Shown in pieces: positions 1-11,269 of a stretch of 64,000 nucleotides of DNA. The notes beneath the pieces are model-generated. The model saw nothing but the letters and a program-made list of their open reading frames with translations. It had not been told where the DNA came from and ran no database searches. Each line of letters opens with the position of its first letter. Position 1 is the stretch's first letter. Source of the DNA: Triatoma infestans (lineage: Eukaryota > Arthropoda > Insecta > Hemiptera > Reduviidae); contig JAAEAF010001933.1 of the NCBI GenBank assembly GCA_011037195.1, positions 62,001 through 126,000 on the forward strand, given 5' to 3'. The translations under genes were made by a program, and so were the position numbers.

Positions 1-500
1 CTACTTAAGATATTGAATAATCCGAACAAATCGGACAATCACTCTAAGTGGAAACAGTTTAAGCTCTTCCACAGACATCCTGTACCGACCGAAAGTCCTG
101 AATCTAATTTCCTCATAACCCAAGCAATCTGTATAAGATGAATGAGTGTTTCTTTCACTGCACACAAACTCTATAAAACAGTATCTACATAGCATGAATT
201 GATCTTGAGGGATGTTTCCTCAAGCCACTTTCGTATCCAGTAATGTATCCAACCAAAAGGCTAATTTTAGCTCTTTCTGAGTTCTTATTAGCATTGCCAT
301 GTCATCGGCGTAAGCTATTGCTTATTGCACCATTCTACTGTCACAGATTGTCACTAAAATTAATTGGCAATCTTCTAATTGTCCCTTGCTAATATCGGTG
401 ACATTGGTTCCCCTTGGCTAAAGTTAGAGCTTATCTTAAAATTCCCTGGGGGATTTCCCCATGGACTACTATGATGCAAGTTTCCTAATCAACCACATTT
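1..500 (-). mobile_element. Internally deleted, frame-broken non-LTR retrotransposon (RT and 3' end remain)
   Basis: On the minus strand the bases at about 298-315 encode AYADDM, the catalytic YADD motif of reverse transcriptase. Just upstream (about 400-460) is an IPQG remnant of the preceding RT motif. The reading then jumps to an LVGYITG segment and a C-terminal stretch with GYEEIRFRTFG (about 75-110). That matches the C-terminal part of the better preserved LINE at 6508-7789 (LVGFLTG ... GCEEIRFRTFG). The RNase H part lying between them in the better copy is missing, and there are in-frame stops. The fragment runs off the left window edge. Same family as the 6.5-kb copy; clearly dead. Confidence 0.8.
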
Positions 501-1620
501 CAAGGAGCTAAATCAATTTCGCTGGATATTACAATTTCCATTTACAACTGGACAAACCAATTCTATTCACTATTTATGTTAATACAATTTTTTAACTTCA
601 ATTCCTAAGACAGTAGAAATCTAAACATATATAAAGTCAAAATATATTTGAAAATATGTATGTTTTGTACCACTATTTTAGGGTTTATCTCAGAGAAAAA
701 TTGATTTTTCCTACGATACCCTTAAATATAAAATAAACAGTAACTAAAAGCAAGGCCATAATCATTAAATCCGAAAAATAATCTCTAATATTATTATGAT
801 TTCATATAATCTCTTTCTTGCGTAAGTCGAATCCTTCTTGCCAGGGGATATCTCTAGGCAATGCATTTGCAGTTAAAAATTAAATAAATAGCCACCGATG
901 ACCAGATCAAGAACTAGTCCTGTTAATCATAAAACTCATTCCAGGATTTCCTAGTCATTTAAACTCTCGATTCCATTATGAACGCCGAAAAAATTCCGAC
1001 TTAAGTAAATTGAAAGTTTAAACGACTTTCCTGCAATACAAAGACGTCAACATGGTTTGCCTAATCACAAATAAAATACTAGTTTATACGCAATGATAAA
1101 TAAATGAATAAATTATTGATTTGCTCTACGTTTCGGGTAGAAAATTTGTTTCCCTTCAACGTTCCCGTAACGTAGAGGATATAAAGAATTCTTTAATTAC
1201 TTTAAAAATTCTCCTCTGGCCATTGCCGTATAAACACCTCCTCATAATTTTAAGGCCTGACGATTTGAAAGTCATTTTAATTAAAACATTCATATTTTGA
1301 CTTTTATAAATTAATTATTATTAGGAGGCGGGAAGGGAATCAAGTGCCCACTATATTAAATATTTTATAATAAATATCGTATTCTATATTGAGCAAACAT
1401 CCTCTATTAGCGTATTAATTAAAATTAATAATGATAATATTGATACAGTAAACTTCATTGTATTACTAAAATAATATTGTTTTATTCGGTGTCTAAATTT
1501 GTGCCCAGTATTTATATACTACAATTAAATTTATATTATTAACTTTACTTAGAATAGGCGTATTATTTTGTGCATTATGATGTTAATTATCAAAGGGATA
1601 TATCGAAAAAAATAAACACT
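501..1620. other. AT-rich DNA without recognisable gene
   Basis: No open frame or repeat that I can assign. There are short A/T runs and a few weak resemblances to family A near 660-710, too short to call. Confidence 0.5.
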
Positions 1621-2420
1621 ATTTTTTTACTTTCTCTTACTCCTATTGCGTTCGTGACAAATTTTTGAAATTTGAGTTTTCACCGGAAATACATGTTTTG
1701 AGGTGCTCTAAGTACGAAAAAAAAAAATTTTTAGCGAATGGTCTCTGCATGTGTGTCAGTGCATTTGACACGAAAGTTTTGAGCGAAATCCATCAACCAG
1801 AAGTACGGACTTTAATGTATCGTTTTTTGCAAGTTTTCAAATTTTTTTCAAAAAACCCGCAGGAAAAATTGATTTTTTGAGAAGTTCTTGTCGGGGGAGG
1901 GAGCACTACCGTTACGCTTCCTTATAAAGTACCACTTCAATACAATAATTATAGTTCTGCCACCTATATAATTTGCATATAAATTAGAAGCATTGCTAGA
2001 ATTCTAAATTTGAAGAAACTCGGTTAACCGGAAATACCACTTTACAGAGTTGGTTTTAGAGTTTTTGGGAATCTTCCCGGGATAACGACTTCCTTTAAAG
2101 TTAGTATGCTAACTGTACAAATGTAAACGTACCACTTTTAATTGAAATATTGTTCTACAAAAATTGATTTTGGATAGTTGTGCGGAATTTATTGGTTAAA
2201 TTGCAAATGTTCTATGGAGTTGGTTCAGTGTTTTTTGGTGCGCTGTATCATCATTTCTCTAACTGCCAAGATTAGTAAGGCAGGTACTTATCCCTCTCCC
2301 CGCCACCCCTATATTTATTTAAAGACTGTAAAATTTGAGTTTGAAGAAAATTTATCATTTCATATTGTGGGAGTGGGGGAAAGTCGTGTGAGTAGTTCAC
2401 ACCAGATTTTTCCGTTAAAC
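1621..2420 (+). repeat. Family A copy 1, near full length
   Basis: Begins with a CTCTTACT-type head and the GAGTTTTCACCGGAAATAC block (about 1674-1692). It keeps the GCGAATGGTCTCTGCATGTG segment and the later CGGTTAACCGGAAATACC block near 2022-2040, and ends at GTCGTGTGAGTAGTTCACACCAGA (two blocks, about 2384-2407). Its tail from about 2150 matches the tail of the copy at 60035-61205, including TAGTTGTGCGGAA and CTAACTGCC, so that tail belongs to a longer subfamily. Confidence 0.85.
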
Positions 2421-2461
2421 AATAAATTATTTGGTATTTTATCCTCATAGCATGCATTATG

Positions 2462-2773
2462 TTCCTGAGCGGTTTCGGATTTTCATCCTTCGTCAGAGCA
2501 AATTCACCAAGTTCGTATAGAGAGTTAACTTCAACGTAATGTCTCTGTTGTACTCACTTGTTGGTTGTATATAGACATATAAGTATACAGACGTATATAT
2601 CTGTATGTATATATATGTATATGTATTATATCTGTATATATGTCCATATACATATATGTCGATATATAACCAACAAGTGGTGTACAACAGAAACAATACG
2701 TTGAAGTGAACTCTCTACACGAACTTGGTGAATTCGCTCTGACGATGGATGAAAATACGAAACCGCTCAGGAA
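2462..2773. repeat. Foldback element: about 115-125-bp inverted arms around a TA-rich loop (family B)
   Basis: The left arm (2462-about 2585) reads TTCCTGAGCGGTTTCGG onward. The right arm (about 2650-2773) is its reverse complement, by eye about 90% matched over 115 bp; the arms share TCGTCAGAGC, AATTCACCAAGTTCGT and ACTTGTTGGTT. The loop is (TA)-rich. A single arm-like copy is inserted at 6040-6269. Inverted partial copies are known for Penelope-like elements and foldback transposons; no coding sequence is present here to decide between them. Confidence 0.85.
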
Positions 2774-2996
2774 AGAAGGATGTAACATGAACATTTCGGA
2801 CAATTAGATAAGAGTATGACACGATTTTTTTCTAAAAAAAAGACAAACGATTTTCTAAAAAGATCAACTTTGAAGATAAAAAATATGAGTAACTAAATTC
2901 AGCAGAGTTACTTTTGTCGGAAAGTGAGATGTTAGGCTTCCCTCTTTTGTGAACGTCATTATAATTTCGGGAAATTTAAAGGAACTAGGACAGCAG

Positions 2997-3462
2997 TGCC
3001 TACTTTTTCAGGTGGGCTTAGTCGTAACTACCGATCAGGTGTCGAGTAGACGAAGGTGGAATATCAAATGTAAAGCAATCCACCTAACTTTCTACGTCAT
3101 CCGCCACGTCATATGATATTTAACGCGTCTCCCTATCTAGGAGAGATCAAGATCCAACTACCTCAACACCTAGGAGATCTAGAAGAAGAAATAAGGGAAT
3201 TGTTCCACAAGTATAAAACAAGGCCTACCTAGACTTAATCAGTTCACAATTCAGTCATGTATGAACAGTCTTCAAGAAAACATGACCATCACCAATACTC
3301 TGCTAGTTCGGTCTGTCATTTCTACTGAAGCTCCCCACTTTCTATATCGGTTCACTAATGTCCATGCAGTTCTTTGTTTGTTAATTAATATATCAGTGTT
3401 CAGTCAGAGTCCTATTCTCTACTAAGTTTTTCCTCTGCCAAACCCACGAAAATTCCACTGCA
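2997..3462 (+). mobile_element. Candidate solo LTR 1 (466 bp)
   Basis: Starts TGCCTAC and ends CACTGCA, so the ends are TGC...GCA. It is flanked on both sides by GCAG (2993-2996 and 3463-3466), a possible 4-bp target-site duplication. A TATAAAA box lies at about 3213, followed by AATCAGTTC and ATTCAGTC initiator-like motifs as in many Ty3/Gypsy LTRs. CTAGGAGA-type motifs are shared with LTR 2. There is no internal retrotransposon coding region next to it. Confidence 0.55.
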
Positions 3463-3487
3463 GCAGACACATTTTACTGTATACTAC

Positions 3488-3600
3488 TAAATATTAATGC
3501 ATACAAGGCCAAGACCGTGAATCGAACCCAATACCCACAACACATTTCAGCTATCAACCATTCAGCTATCAACCATTCAGCTATCATGACCCCTTATAAC
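3488..3600 (-). mobile_element. Possible tRNA-derived SINE fragment (family S2) with short tandem repeat
   Basis: On the minus strand there is GGGTTCGATTC (3519-3529), a good polymerase III B box. Upstream is a threefold 15-bp repeat containing TAGCTGAATGGTT (about 3546-3585), which resembles an A box. A related B-box region followed by CGTCTTGG lies at about 36790-36905. Weak but consistent. Confidence 0.4.
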
Positions 3601-5715
3601 ATTTAGTAAAAATGCCACATTATTGAGCAAATTTATGAATCATGCCTTCTAGAATTACTGTAAAGTGAAGATTTTGTGAGTATTTCACAACAGATTTTAT
3701 GGTGTTTATTTGAAAAATGTGAAGTAATTCTATGTGTTGGGACGAGGGTTTTGTAAAGTTTTGTTAGAAAGAAGCAAAAGTATAAAAGGGAGCGCATTGC
3801 GTAAAAGGCATAACCCAATGGCTATATACCACTCTGGTTGTAAAGCTGTAGAAGGAGAAGAGGACTTGAAGTTCAATATAGGGGAAAGGCAAATGAGGTC
3901 TCCCTCTCTCTCTCTCTCACCGTCTAGCAATACTATGTTAGTTTGTTGGTGGAGTGGCGGGGGGGTTGGCGGGACGAAAGGGGTAAAACGGCGGCAGGGG
4001 GGGACCCTATGGGTACTAGTGGTTGTGTATAACCAATAAATTGTTGGGTGGGTGGTAATTAGAAAGGTTGCCCCTTGTTAACCGAGCTAAACCATTAATC
4101 ACGGTTCATTGCTACAGCTTTCCAGACTCGGTTATTGGAATGTCACTCACTCTGTACTGCACACACATACACAACTCCTCTATCGTCTCTGTTCACGCAC
4201 ACACACTCACACACAGAATGTATAACTCGCGCTAACCCCTCTAACCCGCCCCACACCGCGGGGGTCTCCTTGTCTGTAGGTGTAGAAGGAGAGACAGGCG
4301 GAGAGGCGGTTAGAGCAAGCCAAGCCCGGCAGAGACCCCTTCGTTAACTCATTCGTTCAGCATTGCAATAGCATCGCCGCGCGCGCACCATACACTACTA
4401 TACTATCTAACAAACATAGACAGTACTTCAGCAATATTCCCCCTTCTCTACCACTCTATTCCTCTCTTCCTCCCTGAACACTTCACTATATTACAACAAG
4501 ACCGTCCGTCTCTCTCTCTCCCACACACCTCCTTCAAAAAATACCATACTTCCTTCCACCGCCCTGGTTAGCAATATATATATATATATTGAAATATATA
4601 TATATATATACTGAAATATGCTTAATTAAGGGGGATTGCTTGGGAATTGCCAATATCTAGGGTAATGAGTGAAACTGGCAGTAGCAAGTTTGGTGTATAA
4701 CTACTGCCGGAGAACCGGAATACTAGGCGCTCCCCGCGCTATACACGCTCGTCTTCACCACTCTTCATGTGTTAGTTAAATCGATTCTCTTTTAATTGGT
4801 ATATCTCTCTCTGTACCCAGCGAGACACACGCACTTCCCTCTTCCTGGACCCTGTGCTCTTCTTCCCTCTTTCTATTTACATCAACATCCCTTTTCCACT
4901 TTTAACAATTCCCTCGCCCGCCTTCCCCGCCCCCATTGGCACTGTTCTTTACCCTTTATCATACATATAACCCCTTCCTCAGTTCTCTTATTAATATTAA
5001 ACATATCTTAATTAATATTCTTCACTCATTTCCTCATCCTTATGCTCTTATCTTACTTGTAAAATTTTAATATATCAAATGTTATATTTACCAAAATTTA
5101 AATCATCTCCGCCTATATGGGTTCTCCATAATATTATTAATATAACAAACATTTTCAATATAACATTTTCTAACTTTTATTTTTCTCTTATCGCTGTAAA
5201 TTCGTGTCAGATTTGTGTCTGTGGCCAGTAACTCAATAACAGCAAAATCGTTCATCTGGAAGTATAATTTTACTCTGATTTTTTTTTTTTTTCATTTTTC
5301 GTGAGTTTTCTCAAAAACAAAAAACATACTTTCACGATTCTCTTCACCATAAACGTGCAAGTTTTCCTACGTGCAAGTTATTGCTGAGAACACTTCATTT
5401 TAGGGTATTGTGAAGGAAAGGTGAACGGTTCGGCTTTCTTCTTTTAAAAAGTCATTTCATTATATTATACGATACTAACAGCTATATAAATATTAAAAAT
5501 TAATTGTTAATAATTAAAGACAGCTATGAGTTTCTTTAAACATTGAAGTTCTAACTACATCTTGTTTAAAACTTTAAAACTTTATTGTACTTTCTCCCAC
5601 CCATTTAATTATTGAAGCCAACTTAACATTTAGTGAAAAGTTCCAAGTTTGATGCAAATAAGTTATAGAGAACATTTAGAGAAAGATAATGTTGTTGAGT
5701 GAATAACACCAGATG
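3601..5715. other. Unassigned; CpG/GC-richer promoter-like patch at about 3940-4400, microsatellites
   Basis: Contains a (TC)n tract near 3900-3918, a G-rich stretch at 3950-4005 and a GC-rich segment at 4240-4390 with GCGCGCGC, unusual in this AT-rich window. Two (TA)n blocks lie at about 4573-4610. No frame has recognisable protein character. It could be a promoter or 5' UTR of an unseen transcript; nothing in the sequence proves that. Confidence 0.35.
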
Positions 5716-6039
5716 GTTATATTCTCTTAAGAGGAAGTATTGCGATCTTGTCAGATTTTTCGAAATTGAGTTTTCATCGGATACACACGTTTTGAGATCT
5801 ACTCAGTACGAAACAAAAAAATATATTTAGCGAATGGTCTGTGTATGGGTTTGTGCTTGTGAACAAAATAACTCAAAAACAAAACAAAACAAAAAATCGT
5901 ACGAGGAAGCACAAAAATTTGATACAACCACACGAATGTGCGACTTTACTTAATGATTTTTTTTCTTTCTTTCTTTCATTCAGTTTTTCGCCATTTTTTC
6001 GAATAAGGCGCCAACAATTTTCATTAAACTTCATACACA

Positions 6040-6269
6040 TATTGAATATGTGGATGGGTCCGCAATGTTGGACAACTTCTGGTGTTGTAACCGTTGTAGC
6101 ATGCATATTTATACTGTTCCTGACCGGTTTCGGATTTTCATCCATCGTCAGAGCAAATTCACCAAATTCGTGTAGACAGTTCCCTTCAACGTAATGTTTC
6201 TGTTACACTCACACTTGTTGGTTGTATATATTAGGGGTGGTTATAAGGTTATGTCACTATATATTGTGT
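6040..6269 (+). mobile_element. Family B insertion inside family A, 10-bp target duplication
   Basis: Flanked by TTCATACACA at 6030-6039 and 6270-6279. It contains the family B arm (CCTGACCGGTTTCGG ... CATCGTCAGAGC ... CACTTGTTGGTTG) preceded by GGATGGGTCCGCAATGTTGG. Removing it restores the family A sequence. No coding capacity. Confidence 0.75.
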
Positions 6270-6507
6270 TTCATACACACAATTTGCATTTTACTTTTAT
6301 TTGAAATATTTTCCGGGAGAAATTGATTTTTTTTATGGGTTTCTGACGTAATGTTTTACTTTTCTCTAATGGGCCATTTCTAAAGTAAAATATATGATTT
6401 TACTACCTACGTAATATTAATTATACATTGGGAGCACGGATAGAATTCCAAATTTGAAGAAAATCGCTTAACTGGAACTATGACTTTACAGAATAAAATT
6501 TAATGAG

Positions 6508-7789
6508 TTTATGCAGATTTATTATTATTATTATTCGCAGAAGGGGAGGGCAAACCTACGCTATCCAAAGCCTCCCAGGTCCCATACAGCTACCCCTAAA
6601 GAATAACAACCACTGGGACTAGAATGAAAATCCAGGCCCAGGTTTTAACCATCTAAGTTTCACCATAGACCGAACAAATCGGACCAAAACCTTAAAAGGA
6701 CACAGCTTAAGATCCTCTACCGATATCCTATTCCGGCCGAAGGTCCTAAACCTAATCTCCTCACAACCCAAACAATTCGTCATCAGATGCATGGGTGTTT
6801 CCTCCTCAGTCTCACAAACTCTACAAAAGGGGTCAGGCACGAGTCCCATTATATAGAGATGTCTCCTTAAACCACAATGCCCAGTGAGGAATCCAACCAG
6901 ATGTCTGAGGGAGGTCCGTGAAGACATCGGACCCCGCTACTCAAAGCTCCGTCTGGGCCCCCAATGAGCATTTTAGACTGCCGACAACCCACTGCACTCA
7001 TCCATAAGGATGAGTGCTGTGAGGTCATCCACGTCTGAAAGCCCGACAAACATGTGCCAGAAGACACACCAACAGCAGGCTCTGGACCAATGAAAGGGAG
7101 AGAGGCACCTAATTTGGCAAACCTATCCACCTCCTCATTCCCAAAGATTCCCATATGACCTGGAACCCAGACCAGAAGCACATCCTTTAATGAAGAAAGA
7201 TCTTCCAGTCTTCTAGAACATTCCAACACCAATCTGGAAGTGAAGACACATGAATTAAACGCCTTCAACGCAGCCTGGCTGTCCGAGCAGATACAAACAC
7301 CTTTTAATTAGTGTTACGCACCCTCTCATCCAAAATACAGCAAAGAATTGCATAAACCTCAGCCTGGAAAACGGTGGCCCACTCACCAAGAGGCGCTACC
7401 AAATGATCTCCCGTCTCAAAATAGACGGCAGCCCCAGACCTACCATCCATCCTGGAACCCTCCGTGTAGCATCGGAGATAGTTCTCCGGAATCACTCCAG
7501 ACGGACCCAGGGTTAACCAATCTTCCCTAGAAGGCAACCTAACCCTGAAGGAATGACCAAAGACAAAAGTCTTCAAATTCCTATCAAAAGGGAAACCTGT
7601 AATGGGAATCCTTAAAAGCATCTCACGATAAATGGTAGAATGACCATATCGCTTACCCTGCCAAAAACCTGCCTGTTTAATTCTATAACAGGCTTTCATT
7701 GCCTGGTTTTTCACCTCCACAAAGAGAGGTGGAATCCCTAACAAAGTCTCCATAGATGCGGTCGGTGTGGTCCGAAACGCACGTTTCTG
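6508..7789 (-). mobile_element. 5'-truncated, frameshifted LINE with RNase H and C-terminal Cys/His region
   Basis: Read from 7789 down to 6508. The first frame (about 7753-7304) has the pre-RNase H region and YTEGSRMDGRSGAAVYF, an RNase H start in which the usual first acid sits in a TEGS context. It continues with a EVYAIL-type segment around the catalytic Glu. A stop and frameshift follow. The second frame (7268-6867) has VLLVWVPGHMGIFGNEEVDR, the RNase H C-terminal motif with GNEEVD. The third (6927-6619) has CRVCETEEETPMHLMTNC, the C-x2-C...H...C knuckle typical of I/R1/LOA-like non-LTR elements. The 3' end is an (AAT)n tail (6518-6534). Target duplications are CAGAATA...TTTAATGAG at 6489-6507 and 7790-7807. 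It is inserted in family A copy 2. Confidence 0.9.
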
Positions 7790-7900
7790 CAGAATAGTTT
7801 TAATGAGTTGTTTTTTTTTTTTAATTTTCTCGAAAACAGCTGCAACAGTTTTCTATAAGCTGCACTAGCTTGTTAGTAGGGTGCGCCACTAACACTTTCA

Positions 7901-8600
7901 CTAAATCATTTTATTTTATATTTTTATATTTAAAAAAAACCATGGCTTGCTTGTCCAAACAAAGAGTTCAAATAATAAAGAAAGCTTTATAGTTTTAGAC
8001 TTTCTAATCTACAGAAAAAAGAAAGAAAGATAGAAAGAAAGAAAGAACAAAAAAAAAGAACATTTAACCCTTTAATCTTTAATATTAAACATCAAACAGA
8101 AAGTTGTCAACTACACGCACGATTCTATAATAACAACAAAAATCGATCATGTAGACAAATTTTAATGAATTCATATATTTTCCCCCCTCCGCGCCGTTTT
8201 ACTTTCCAAAACTTAAGTTTAGTAATAGTATTTCTGGTCAGCTGCATAATATTATTAATATTACAAATTATTATTATTAAATATCTGTGCGTAACAGACG
8301 AAGACTTTTCAGTGGAGTATAGCTGTTGAATATAAGGAAATTGCTTGTACTAACTATTTGAACTCGCTTGTACTACTTGAACTTGCTTGTACTTTTGTAG
8401 ATTATTATTTTTAAGGAATTATTCCTTTATTTTAACCCCTCGATACTGTTTAGCTTCATTTTATTCTAGGAATTTTTCTTTGCGTTCATATTATTGCTTG
8501 TTTGTCCTTTAGATCCCATTTCATTTGGGAAAAAATGTTGTTTAGAAAAATATACCACATTTAACAAAAATAATTGGATATATATATAGCGTAAGGCAGC
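7901..8600. other. AT-rich unassigned sequence
   Basis: A homopurine AAAG/GAAA-rich tract occurs at about 8015-8060. No gene-like frame is visible. Confidence 0.5.
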
Positions 8601-8606
8601 CACTAG

Positions 8607-8929
8607 TGCCATCTAGGAGAAGAAGTAGGCACCTCAAGATCTCCTCGTGGCCGCTGGGAAACGCTAGCGAGGCGCTTCTAGATCCTTCTACAGCGGTCTA
8701 CCGCGGCCTACCTTTTCCAGTATAAATAAGAGAAGAACAGCTCGAGTGTATCAGTCTCGTTACCGAATGGAGTGCGCGCTTGTAAACAGTGAATAAAAAG
8801 TGAACTGAGAGAACTTCTGTTGGTTTATACAGTGTATTTAAGTGCTTTAATTGTAATTCATTGGGTTAAACAATAAATTGGTATTGCTAGGGGTTTAGTG
8901 AGTTTTATCTAAACCGAACCAACTTAGCA
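8607..8929 (+). mobile_element. Solo LTR 2 (323 bp), 5-bp target duplication
   Basis: Begins TGCCATCTAGG and ends ACTTAGCA (TGC...GCA), flanked by ACTAG at 8602-8606 and 8930-8934. A TATAAATA box lies at 8721-8728, followed about 30 bp later by TATCAGTCTCGTT (initiator-like). AATAAA occurs at about 8793 and again at about 8871. GC-rich U3 with CCGCGG. No internal domain is attached, so it is best read as a recombined solo LTR of a Ty3/Gypsy-type element. Confidence 0.75.
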
Positions 8930-8934
8930 ACTAG

Positions 8935-10085
8935 TCGAAAAAAAAAAACATTACAGTATATACGTACATAAACAAAAAATTACTATCGTCTTTTCATTTA
9001 TGATGCAAATATTCCTTCGCTTTTACTTTGCAAAATTTGGAAAGCTTCAATCTGTGAAAGAGGTTGCGACTGAGGGGCATACCATACCAATGCAGGAAAA
9101 TTAGAGGTGAACTTCTGCCATTAATATTGACGACTATAATAAATATTGTTAAATTCGATTAAATTATTGTATAAATCGATTAAAATATCTTAAACATAGA
9201 AAGAGTCGCTAAAAGCGATGTACAGTCAAAGCTAAAACATTATGTGAGATGAAGCTGGGAAGGTTGCTTGTTTACTTACTATTTCGCCGCGCGGTTAGTA
9301 TTTATTCCTGTTTGGTCTAATCTTATTTTATATTAAACAATTTTTAAAGAAAAAAGTGTCTTTTGTAAACATTGCATTTTTCCTAAGTACTTAGTGTATG
9401 TGTAGATAACCTCCCAGCACTTTATAATATTTTGAACCTTTATGTACACGATGACTTTCGTATTTTTTCCATACCATAATCGGCAGCAGTTGCTGCAGTT
9501 GCTGATATTCAAAAAATTTTGGGTGACCTACAACAACAAATATGTTATTCAGCCACAGAGTTAGAGCGCCAATTACTTATCCAGTGCTAGTACAAAAGAA
9601 TACCTCAATAGGCGCTGCAGCATGGCGAAGTTTTTGCACTGTAAATATGCGTAGGAATCCGGGGAGTCAGACTTTATTTTAAATAATGACTCTCAGCCTG
9701 ATCTTTGAGAATTTATTTACAATACCGTTGGTTATTAAGTGCACCAAGATTAATAATATACAGGGCCAAATTTAGTGTGAATACGATAAAGAAATTGGGT
9801 CTACTTTCCAGAAACCGACGTTCGTTACTGCCAGATGGCTGCATCAGCTGAATTGCTGGCCTAATCTGAGCATTCTCAGATAAATCAATAAAACTGTAGA
9901 CCACTAGCGAAAGAGATATTCTCCATATGGGGGGACAGTTTTCAGCGCTGAAGTAATGCCAGTTATCATGTCGGTAGTGAGTCTGATACCACATTTTCTG
10001 GTGTAAGGATTGCGGAGATTAGGGCTGACATGCAATAAGCAGTGATCCTTCACTCCTACAGTGCGATAACAGACGTATTACAAGG
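8935..10085. other. Unassigned; includes an unrecognised 93-codon minus frame
   Basis: A minus-strand open frame at 9713-9994 gives a mixed-composition peptide (ENCPPIWRISLSLVVY...). I cannot place it in a family and it has no clear splice context. Around 9550-9600 a CAGAGTTAGAGCGCCAATTA segment resembles a variant seen in some family A copies. Confidence 0.35.
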
Positions 10086-10087
10086 GA

Positions 10088-10478
10088 ACCCATATGTAAG
10101 CTCACACACACGACTTTCTATTACTGTTGTTCATATACCTAATATACAAAATATAAAATGACAAATTTTCTTTAGAAACAAAATTAACATAAAAATAGAG
10201 GTGGTGGGAGAAACTAACTACCCAGGGGGGGAAGTAATTATATTGTAGTCTAAAACGCCACAAATTCCGCTAAAACTGCGTCCAGACAAATGTGACAAAT
10301 AAATGTGATATAATATACAAAAGTTAAAACAAATCGTTGAAGTAGTAGTCTTCGTGTCACATGCGATGGTAAACGGAATAAAAGTTTACATTTCTTGCGT
10401 TTTTTGAATTTCAAAAATTTGTCCCAAACGCAATACTTCCTCTTATCAGGAAATAGGAAAAATTGATAATTTTTTTTT
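10088..10478 (-). repeat. Family A copy 3 (internally deleted)
   Basis: Minus orientation: the terminal CTCACACACACGACTTTCTATTACTG (two blocks) begins near 10100. The sequence jumps to GTCACATGCGATGGTAAACGGAAT and the TTGCGTTTTTTGA block. It ends at CAATACTTCCTCTTATCAGG (about 10430-10450). The middle modules are missing. Confidence 0.7.
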
Positions 10479-11269
10479 TGTCTAGAATCCCTGGAATTCT
10501 ATGATAATCGCTGAAATTCATTTTCAATTAAATAACAATTTTCGCCAAAATTAATATTATCTCGCTTAAATTCAGCGTACTAAATAATTTTAAATTTTAT
10601 TTAAGAAAAACAAATCAGAGATAATGTATTCTCACTTTGCTCTCTCTCTCTCTCTCTCTCACTCTCAGCTAAATTTAATTAAATATTTTAATTAATCAAT
10701 TTTTTTTTTTAAATTATTCTTGTTATTCAACCGAATATTGATAGTCACGAACTTTAGAGTTTTTGTTTTGTTTTTAATTTAAACTTACTTTAAGTTGCCC
10801 GCCCACTAGTTAAGGGAGGCAAAAAAATTCGTTATTAAATACTAAATTGCATGCAATGTATCTCTTAATTTAATAAGCGTGCTAATTAACCATCATAATT
10901 GCAAACAATTGCAAAGCAAACACGATGAGTAAATTGACCGCGTAATTTACTTTTCCCATTTAATGGGTTACATAGCTACTGTAAATGTACAGAGTATTAT
11001 AACAAGATATACAAGATCGTAGAATTTACTGAATTAAGAAACAAAATGTACATTCTTTTTCCCTCTTTCATTTTTTTTTTCTGTAGAAAATTCATGAATT
11101 TTATTAACATTAATAATTAAAAAAAAAAAAATATGTGAAGGTATTAAAAGAGATTTATGATTTTTATCTTGATAAAAGAGCGGTTTTAATTAATTTAATT
11201 CAACCAAATTATTTATTTAAAATTAACATAATATTTATTTATTTTTATTTTAATAATTTTCAATGCTCC
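10479..11269. other. AT-rich unassigned sequence with (CT)n microsatellite
   Basis: (CT)n at about 10641-10662 and several A/T homopolymers. No gene-like frame. Confidence 0.5.

Larger units (their letters stand above)
5716..7900 (+). repeat. Family A copy 2, split by two nested insertions
   Basis: Family A sequence occupies 5716-6039, 6270-6507 and about 7791-7900. The first gap holds a family B insert with a 10-bp target duplication. The second holds a LINE with an 18-19-bp target duplication. The three pieces join into consecutive family A blocks: head, GGCGCCAACAATTTTCATTAAACTTC, CCGGGAGAAATTGATTT, then TTCTCGAAAACAGCTGCAACAG. Confidence 0.85.
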
